Shown piece by piece: positions 1 to 3,601 of a DNA stretch of 5,954 nt. How positions within the stretch are numbered: position 1 is the stretch's first letter; every line of letters begins with the position of its first letter. The translations under genes were made by a program, and so were the position numbers. The DNA is from Acidiferrobacteraceae bacterium (GTDB taxonomy: Bacteria; Pseudomonadota; Gammaproteobacteria; Arenicellales; UBA868): contig PAWW01000043.1 of NCBI GenBank assembly GCA_002714255.1, forward strand, positions 1-5,954. Direction: 5' to 3'. The notes under the pieces were generated by a model. It had not been told where the DNA came from, did not search any database, and was given only the letters and a program-made list of their open reading frames with translations.

Positions 1-29
1 TTGATCTTGAATGGTCGGGCCGGTAGTAT
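1..29 (+). promoter_or_regulatory. possible sigma70 promoter for tRNA-Trp/secE
   Basis: TTGATC at 1-6 matches the -35 consensus at 4 of 6 positions. TAGTAT at 24-29 matches the -10 consensus at 4 of 6, and the spacer is exactly 17 nt. The stretch after the -10 (31-39) is GC-rich, as is common at growth-rate-controlled stable-RNA promoters. Transcription would start near 36, giving a short 5' leader before the tRNA at 51. The site lies at the window edge and overlaps the 14-41 hairpin, and two 4/6 hexamers are weak evidence. The genes could equally be read from further upstream, for example from a tuf gene outside the window. Confidence 0.28.
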
Positions 30-41
30 TGCCGGCTCGAC
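14..41 (+). other. GC-rich hairpin upstream of tRNA-Trp
   Basis: An 11-nt arm at 14-24 pairs with 31-41 around a 6-nt loop (25-30). All eleven positions pair, two of them as G-U wobbles (18/37 and 24/31). No T-run follows the 3' arm (next bases TGCGATTAC), so it is not a canonical intrinsic terminator. It could be an RNA-processing or 3'-end-stabilising structure of an upstream gene (often tuf in this gene order), or a partial attenuator. The fold is read directly from the sequence; its function is unknown. Confidence 0.5.
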
Positions 42-50
42 TGCGATTAC

Positions 51-126
51 ATGCCAGTAGCTCAATTGGCAGAGCGGCGGTCTCCAAAACCGCAGGTTGG
101 GGGTTCGATTCCCTCCTGGCCTGCCA
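51..126 (+). tRNA. trpT: tRNA-Trp (anticodon CCA)
   Basis: A 76-nt cloverleaf with the CCA anticodon at 84-86 that reads UGG codons. The D stem is GCTC/GAGC, the anticodon stem GCGGT/ACCGC, the T stem GGGGG/CCCTC (one G-U) and the T loop TTCGATT. The discriminator base is G73 (position 123), as expected for bacterial tRNA-Trp, and the 3' CCA is encoded (124-126). One acceptor-stem position does not pair: T at tRNA position 2 (base 52) faces C at position 71 (base 121), where Escherichia coli has G2-C71. The remaining six acceptor pairs are intact. The gene sits 28 nt before secE and is probably co-transcribed with it. The symbol follows E. coli usage. Confidence 0.96.
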
Positions 127-154
127 GAATTGAAATGTGATGTAGGGAGAGTCA

Positions 155-505
155 GTGGCGGATAAGTTAAAACTCGGATTGTCTGCGTTGATTGTGATCG
201 CAGGAATTACGGGCTTTTACTGGTTAAACGACGCGTCAGTTCTTTTGCGCGCGGCAATTGTGGTGGTCGCTGTGGTGGGCGCTGGGGCTGTCGCGTTGGC
301 GTCGGAGCCTGGGCAGCTTGCCTGGCAGTTTGCCGTGGGTGCTAGGGCTGAAGTGCGCAAAGTTGTGTGGCCGACACGCAAGGAGACGGTACAGGCAACA
401 CTGGTTGTGATTGTGATGGTAATTCTTGTCGGGCTTTACCTGTGGTTACTTGATGTTTTTTCTTTTTGGGCTATTTACGACCTCATACTAGGGGCTAGTC
501 GATAA
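155..505 (+). CDS. secE: preprotein translocase subunit SecE
   Basis: SecE is the small essential subunit of the inner-membrane SecYEG channel and clamps SecY for export and insertion of proteins. The 116-residue product has three predicted membrane helices (about 7-24, 32-50 and 82-104). This is the three-helix form typical of gamma- and betaproteobacteria; many other bacteria keep only the last helix. The conserved amphipathic segment before the last helix is present at 66-78 (EVRKVVWPTRKET), with the hallmark WP at 72-73. The start is GTG at 155, preceded by AGGGAG at 144-149 (spacer 5). The nearby ATGs at 135 and 140 run straight into stops. It lies between tRNA-Trp and nusG, the standard order, with nusG 6 nt downstream. 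Confidence 0.97.
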   Translation: MADKLKLGLSALIVIAGITGFYWLNDASVLLRAAIVVVAVVGAGAVALASEPGQLAWQFAVGARAEVRKVVWPTRKETVQATLVVIVMVILVGLYLWLLDVFSFWAIYDLILGASR

Positions 506-511
506 ACCGCC

Positions 512-1057
512 GTGACTGATTTAAACGAAATGCGTTGGTATGTGGTTCAGGCTTTTTCCGGCTTTGAGAAGCAGGTCCAGCGATCACTCAAGGATCACAT
601 CTCGCGCAATAGCATGGAGGAAAGCTTTGGCGCAATTGAGGTGCCAACTGAGGTTGTGATTGAACTAAAAAATGGTCAGAAACGAACCAGCGAACGAAAG
701 TTTTTCCCAGGTTATGTGCTGGTTCAGATGCAAATGAGCGATGATGCGTGGCATTTGGTTAATTCTATACCGCGTGTGACTGGGTTTGTCGGTGGCGGAG
801 GATCACAACCCGTGCCGATCTCCGACGAGGAGGTGGGTTCGATACTGCAACAAGTTCAGGAAGGTGCTGAACACCCTCGCCCGAAGTATACCTATGCCCC
901 CGGAGAGGTGGTCCGTGTCGTCGATGGACCGTTTCAGGACTTCAACGGTATGGTCGAAGACGTCAATTTCGACAAAGAAAGGCTGCGAGTGTCAGTCACT
1001 ATTTTCGGTCGTTCGACTCCAGTCGAACTGGGTTTTAGTCAAGTGGAAAAAGGCTGA
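512..1057 (+). CDS. nusG: transcription termination/antitermination factor NusG
   Basis: NusG binds RNA polymerase at the clamp, suppresses pausing, and links the enzyme to Rho or to ribosomal protein S10. The product has 181 residues, the same length as E. coli NusG. The NGN domain (about 8-120) carries [12 protein letters not shown] at 8-19 and [13 protein letters not shown] at 61-73. The KOW domain (about 128-181) carries the GPFQDFNG loop at 139-146 and IFGR at 164-167. F165, the residue E. coli NusG uses to contact Rho and S10, is conserved. The start is GTG at 512: it leaves seven residues before RWYVV, as in E. coli, whereas the in-frame ATG at 530 would leave none. No good Shine-Dalgarno sequence precedes it, so translation is probably coupled to secE, which ends 6 nt upstream. 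Confidence 0.98.
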   Translation: MTDLNEMRWYVVQAFSGFEKQVQRSLKDHISRNSMEESFGAIEVPTEVVIELKNGQKRTSERKFFPGYVLVQMQMSDDAWHLVNSIPRVTGFVGGGGSQPVPISDEEVGSILQQVQEGAEHPRPKYTYAPGEVVRVVDGPFQDFNGMVEDVNFDKERLRVSVTIFGRSTPVELGFSQVEKG

Positions 1058-1144
1058 TGGGCACTATGGAGAAGTACGACATGAGGATCCAACCAGCGTG
1101 TGCTTGGCAAATTAATATCAGTGGGTCTGTATGGGGGTCGAGTC
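1058..1144 (+). other. nusG-rplK spacer (expected site of L11-operon leader)
   Basis: An 87-nt gap. In related bacteria this spacer holds the L11 promoter and the mRNA target through which L1 represses rplK-rplA. I could not find a convincing L1 target that mimics its 23S rRNA site, nor a promoter with both hexamers in good shape. Only a weak stem is visible (CCAA near 1090 with TTGG near 1104). GGGGG at 1133-1137 is the probable Shine-Dalgarno element for rplK. A 31-codon open frame starts at the ATG overlapping the nusG stop (1057) and ends at 1152, just inside rplK; it is discussed as a finding. Confidence 0.45.
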
Positions 1145-1576
1145 GTGGCTAAAAAAATTGAAACTTACATCAAGTTGCAAGTGCCAGCAGGTGAAGCAAA
1201 GCCAAGTCCACCGGTCGGGCCGGCTCTCGGACAACACGGTGTCAACATCATGGAATTTTGTAAAACCTTCAACGCAGATACTCAGGAGATGGAAGCTGGG
1301 TTGCCGGTGCCAGTGATTATCACTGTTTACACAGATAAGAGTTTTTCTTATGTGCGCAAGACAACACCGGCTTCCGTGTTGTTGAAGAAGGCGGCCGCGG
1401 TAGCAAAGGGCAGTGCAGAGCCAAACCGGGACAAGGTCGGAAAGGTGAGTCGTAGTCAGTTGGAGGAGATCGCGAAGGCCAAGATGCCTGATCTTAGTGC
1501 CTATGACATGGATCAAGCTGTTCGGATTATTGCCGGCAGTGCGCGCAGTATGGGCATCGAAACAGAGGGGGTATGA
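1145..1576 (+). CDS. rplK: 50S ribosomal protein L11
   Basis: L11 binds helices 43-44 of 23S rRNA in the GTPase-associated centre and is needed for RelA activation during the stringent response. The product is 143 residues (E. coli 142). The N-terminal domain contains [19 protein letters not shown] at 20-38, including the conserved prolines at 22-23. The C-terminal rRNA-binding domain runs from about 73 and ends with the family signature around GSARSMG. The chosen start is GTG at 1145, giving [12 protein letters not shown] as in homologues, with GGGGG at 1133-1137 upstream. The frame stays open back to an ATG at 1100, but that extension of 15 residues has no homologous counterpart. rplA begins 1 nt after the stop, so the two are translationally coupled. 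Confidence 0.98.
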   Translation: MAKKIETYIKLQVPAGEAKPSPPVGPALGQHGVNIMEFCKTFNADTQEMEAGLPVPVIITVYTDKSFSYVRKTTPASVLLKKAAAVAKGSAEPNRDKVGKVSRSQLEEIAKAKMPDLSAYDMDQAVRIIAGSARSMGIETEGV

Positions 1577-1577
1577 A

Positions 1578-2273
1578 ATGAGTAAGGATGGAAAAAGGTA
1601 CCGCTCTGTGATTGAAGGGAAGGATCGTCAGGCGGTTTATGACGTCGATGAGGCGATTGGCCTTGTTCGAGGTAGTGCCTCCGCACGGTTTGACGAGACC
1701 GTCGATGTTGCGATTAATCTAGGAGTTGACGCAAAGAAAACCGATCAGAGTGTGCGCGGTTCAACGGTGTTACCCAGAGGGACGGGAAAGACCGTTCGTG
1801 TAGCCGTTTTTGCAGACGGTGGGGATGCAGATGTGGCACGTGAGGCAGGGGCCGACTTGGTAGGCTTGGATGACCTCGCTGAAAAGATCACGGGCGGTGA
1901 AATTAATTTCGACATTTGCATTGCCACACCGGCCACTATGCGCGTGGTTGGGAAGCTTGGACAGATACTGGGACCGCGCGGATTGATGCCCAATCCCAAA
2001 GTGGGTACCGTGACGCAGGATGTGGGCAAGGCTGTTAGCAACGCGAAAGCGGGGCAGGTGCAGTTCAGACTTGATAAAGGGGGCGTTATTCATTGTCCAA
2101 TTGGTAAGGCATCTTTCGAGCCTGAAGCGTTGAAAGAGAATTTGTTAGCCCTGATGGGCGCTTTGCATAGGGCCAAACCATCTGCGGCTAAAGGTCAGTA
2201 CGTCAGGCGCATCACGCTGTCGACGACTATGGGTCCGGGTGTCAAGGTAGACCGGGCTTCAGTGGCCAGTTAA
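1578..2273 (+). CDS. rplA: 50S ribosomal protein L1
   Basis: L1 forms the mobile stalk that helps deacylated tRNA leave the E site, and in E. coli it represses its own operon by binding the rplK leader. The product is 231 residues (E. coli 234). The family signature is present, with GPRGLMPNP at 132-140 followed by KVGTVT. The C-terminal TMGPG motif is close to the end. The start is ATG at 1578, one nt after the rplK TGA, with AGGGGGT at 1566-1572 as ribosome binding site (spacer 5). The frame extends upstream into rplK as far as 1497, but that part is only overlap. The 221-nt rplJ leader follows. Confidence 0.98.
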   Translation: MSKDGKRYRSVIEGKDRQAVYDVDEAIGLVRGSASARFDETVDVAINLGVDAKKTDQSVRGSTVLPRGTGKTVRVAVFADGGDADVAREAGADLVGLDDLAEKITGGEINFDICIATPATMRVVGKLGQILGPRGLMPNPKVGTVTQDVGKAVSNAKAGQVQFRLDKGGVIHCPIGKASFEPEALKENLLALMGALHRAKPSAAKGQYVRRITLSTTMGPGVKVDRASVAS

Positions 2274-2350
2274 GAAGGTGTCGAGATTTGAGGAGCTTGG
2301 ATGGTGCGCTCACCAGAGCGGGTTGGCTGGTGGGTGTGGTGTCTGGTTCG

Positions 2351-2432
2351 TCGAAGACCGCGGGTGCACACAGCAACTGATGGTTGCCGTGTGCTTAATC
2401 CGGCTATAAGAAGGCCCGCGCAGGCGGTGGCC
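2351..2432 (+). promoter_or_regulatory. rplJ mRNA leader, L10(L12)-binding (L10-leader-like) RNA
   Basis: This is the structured core of the 221-nt rplA-rplJ spacer (2274-2494). CGCGGG at 2359-2364 pairs with CCCGCG at 2415-2420. The stem continues with ACC (2357-2359) and GGT (2426-2428) if a 3'-side bulge is allowed, giving an asymmetric interruption of kink-turn type. Inside it is a strong hairpin: GCACAC (2366-2371) pairs with GTGTGC (2389-2394), then GCAAC (2373-2377) with GTTGC (2383-2387) around a TGATG loop. The AGACCG...GCAG..GGTG framework resembles my recollection of gammaproteobacterial L10 leaders, where L10(L12)4 binds to repress rplJL translation. That assignment rests on memory and position. 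The rest of the spacer shows a small TGGTG/CACCA hairpin (2302-2315). A 67-codon open frame (2301-2504) crosses the spacer. No clear promoter is visible. Confidence 0.7.
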
Positions 2433-2494
2433 GTGGCCTCATTTGTAAAGGGGCTCAGGTCATCATCACATCAATCCGACGGAGTTAGTGCGAA

Positions 2495-3019
2495 ATGGGA
2501 TTAAACCGGGAGCAGAAGAAGACCGTCGTCAGTGAAGTGTCGCAGACTATGTCTGTGGCCCAGGCTGCCATTCTGGCTGAGTACCGAGGGCTTACCGTTG
2601 CCGAAGTGTCGGCATTCAGGACCTCGGCAAGGGAGAGCGGTGTCGCCGTGCGTGTGGTGAAGAACACGCTTGCTCGCCGTAGCGTGGCTGGGTCTCAATT
2701 TGAGTGTCTTACCGATCATTTTGTCGGTCCTCTGATCATGATGACATCGGAAGATCCGGTGGCATTGGCGAAGGTTGTCACTGAGTTTGGCAAGGATCAT
2801 GAGGTGCTTAAAGTCAAGGTCGGCGCGATGGAGGGGGCATTAATTAATGACCAGACCATCAAGGCTCTGGCCCGATTGCCTGGTCGTGAAGAATTGCTGG
2901 CGATGTTGGTTGGAACCATGCGGGCACCCATCGATAAGTTTGTCCGTACGCTTAACGAAATACCCACCCAGTTTGTGCGCGCCCTGACTGCTGTCAGGGA
3001 TAGCCGAGAGGCAGCATGA
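2495..3019 (+). CDS. rplJ: 50S ribosomal protein L10
   Basis: L10 anchors the L7/L12 dimers to helix 42 of 23S rRNA, forming the stalk base, and with L12 represses its own mRNA. The product is 174 residues, 9 more than in E. coli. The N-terminal rRNA-binding domain carries the conserved segments RGLTV (31-35), VVKNTLARR (54-62) and FECLTDHFVGP (69-79). The C-terminal spur helix, which binds L12, runs from about 140 to 170 and is longer than in E. coli, containing KFVRTLNEIPTQFVRAL. The protein ends RDSREAA, matching the familiar RDxKEAA end. The start is ATG at 2495 with GGAG at 2481-2484 (spacer 10). The preceding leader is probably its autoregulatory site, controlling rplL as well. Confidence 0.98.
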   Translation: MGLNREQKKTVVSEVSQTMSVAQAAILAEYRGLTVAEVSAFRTSARESGVAVRVVKNTLARRSVAGSQFECLTDHFVGPLIMMTSEDPVALAKVVTEFGKDHEVLKVKVGAMEGALINDQTIKALARLPGREELLAMLVGTMRAPIDKFVRTLNEIPTQFVRALTAVRDSREAA

Positions 3020-3035
3020 ACGGTTACGAATTCCG

Positions 3036-3057
3036 TCTGGGGGCTTTTAAGTCCAGA
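3036..3057 (+). other. small hairpin in rplJ-rplL spacer
   Basis: TCT (3036-3038) and GGGC (3041-3044) can pair with GTCC (3051-3054) and AGA (3055-3057), with a two-G bulge and a TTTTAA loop. One pair is a G-U. It stands just upstream of the rplL ribosome binding site GGAGAG (3062-3067). It could influence rplL initiation, which must exceed that of rplJ because several L12 copies are needed per L10. The stem is short and may be incidental. Confidence 0.3.
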
Positions 3058-3073
3058 TACTGGAGAGATACAA

Positions 3074-3448
3074 ATGTCACGTGAAGAGATTCTTAATGCA
3101 GTCGCTGAAATGTCAGTTCTGGAGTTATCTGAACTGATTAAAGAGATGGAAGAGAAGTTTGGTGTTTCGGCCGCTGCAGTCGCAGTTGCGGCTCCCGCGG
3201 GTGGGGGAGAGCCAGCCGAGAGTGCTGCCGAAGAGCAGACTGAGTTCGATGTAGTTCTGGCCAGCTTTGGTGAGAAGAAAGTGGGTGTCATTAAGGCGGT
3301 TCGAGCGATGTCTGGTCTTGGGTTAAAAGAAGCAAAAGATCTAGTTGAGTCGGCTCCTACACCCGTGCGCGAAGGGGTTAGCAAGGATGAGGCCGAAGAA
3401 GCAAAGAAAAAACTGGAAGAAGCGGGTGCCACAGTCGAGGTGAAGTAG
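3074..3448 (+). CDS. rplL: 50S ribosomal protein L7/L12
   Basis: L7/L12 is the multi-copy stalk protein that recruits EF-Tu, EF-G and IF2 and stimulates their GTP hydrolysis. The product is 124 residues (E. coli 121). An N-terminal dimerisation domain (1-30) is followed by a flexible Ala/Gly/Pro/Glu hinge (about 33-54). The globular C-terminal domain (55-124) carries the factor-binding surface [20 protein letters not shown] at 68-87, then KDLVESAP at 88-95. The end, VEVK, is identical to E. coli. The start is ATG at 3074 with GGAGAG at 3062-3067 (spacer 6). It lies 54 nt after rplJ on the same transcript. Its last codons happen to spell GAGGTGA (3437-3443), a strong Shine-Dalgarno sequence for an ATG directly after the stop. 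Confidence 0.98.
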   Translation: MSREEILNAVAEMSVLELSELIKEMEEKFGVSAAAVAVAAPAGGGEPAESAAEEQTEFDVVLASFGEKKVGVIKAVRAMSGLGLKEAKDLVESAPTPVREGVSKDEAEEAKKKLEEAGATVEVK

Positions 3449-3601
3449 ATGTGGTGGTTGGCGCACCTGACTGGCGCGCCGAGATTCATGGAAGGCACAG
3501 CTGCACTAACGCGGGTGTGCTTCCTTGTTGCCCTGGGAAAGCTGCTTGATGCGACTCGGCATCATCGGCGAGTGCCAACAATGATCGAGGAACGTGAATG
3601 A
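3449..3601 (+). CDS. candidate 50-residue ORF filling the rplL-rpoB gap
   Basis: The frame starts at an ATG immediately after the rplL TAG and ends in a TGA that overlaps the rpoB start as ATGA, so it fills the gap exactly. GAGGTGA at 3437-3443 lies 5 nt upstream and matches seven consecutive bases of the anti-Shine-Dalgarno complement. The predicted peptide begins MWWLAHLTG, has a mildly hydrophobic middle ([12 protein letters not shown], about 22-33), then a basic RHHRR patch and an acidic end (IEERE). I recognise no family. G or C fills about 58% of third codon positions, which is not diagnostic. It may be a coupling peptide that carries ribosomes from rplL to rpoB, or a chance frame in a spacer that in E. 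coli is untranslated. Conservation in relatives would decide. Confidence 0.22.
   Translation: MWWLAHLTGAPRFMEGTAALTRVCFLVALGKLLDATRHHRRVPTMIEERE
3490..3524 (+). other. hairpin in rplL-rpoB spacer (possible attenuator or processing site)
   Basis: GGAAG (3490-3494) and CACA (3496-3499) pair with TGTG (3516-3519) and CTTCC (3520-3524): nine pairs with one bulged G at 3495 and a 16-nt loop. The bases after it (TTGTTGCCC) are only moderately T-rich, so a full intrinsic terminator is unlikely. In E. coli the same spacer holds a partial terminator and an RNase III site that reduce rpoBC expression relative to the ribosomal genes. This hairpin is the best candidate here for that role, which is inferred from position. 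Confidence 0.4.
3547..3573 (+). other. two mutually exclusive small hairpins before rpoB
   Basis: TGATGC (3547-3552) pairs with GCATCA (3559-3564) around a 6-nt loop. Alternatively ACTCG (3554-3558), which is most of that loop, pairs with CGAGT (3569-3573). The two folds cannot coexist. They lie 14-51 nt upstream of the rpoB ribosome binding site GAGGAA (3587-3592). The pairings are short and their significance is uncertain. Confidence 0.25.

Noticed and set aside
530..532. ATG 530 as nusG start
   Set aside because: It would begin directly at the conserved RWYVV, losing the seven residues that precede it in E. coli. GTG 512 restores the usual length of 181.
786..1115. + strand frame of 109 codons overlapping the 3' part of nusG
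   Set aside because: Out-of-frame shadow of a certain nusG; the product is low in hydrophobic core residues and matches nothing known.
1104..1132. TTGGCA at 1104-1109 as a -35 box for an rplK promoter
   Set aside because: No acceptable -10 follows at 16-18 nt, and transcription would start almost at the rplK start codon, leaving no leader. The AT-rich 1111-1118 lacks a matching -35.
1100..1144. Longer rplK start at ATG 1100 giving 15 extra N-terminal residues
   Set aside because: The extension has no counterpart in L11 proteins and no ribosome binding site. GTG 1145 gives the conserved [12 protein letters not shown] start with GGGGG upstream.
1497..1577. Longer rplA start inside rplK
   Set aside because: The extra 27 residues are only the overlap with rplK. 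ATG 1578 has AGGGGGT 5 nt upstream and gives the L1 family N-terminus.
2797..3498. Long minus-strand frame (233 codons) opposite rplJ and rplL
   Set aside because: It is antisense to two certain ribosomal genes. Its Ser/Ala/Thr-rich product is what the complement of such coding sequence gives, and no related protein is recognised.
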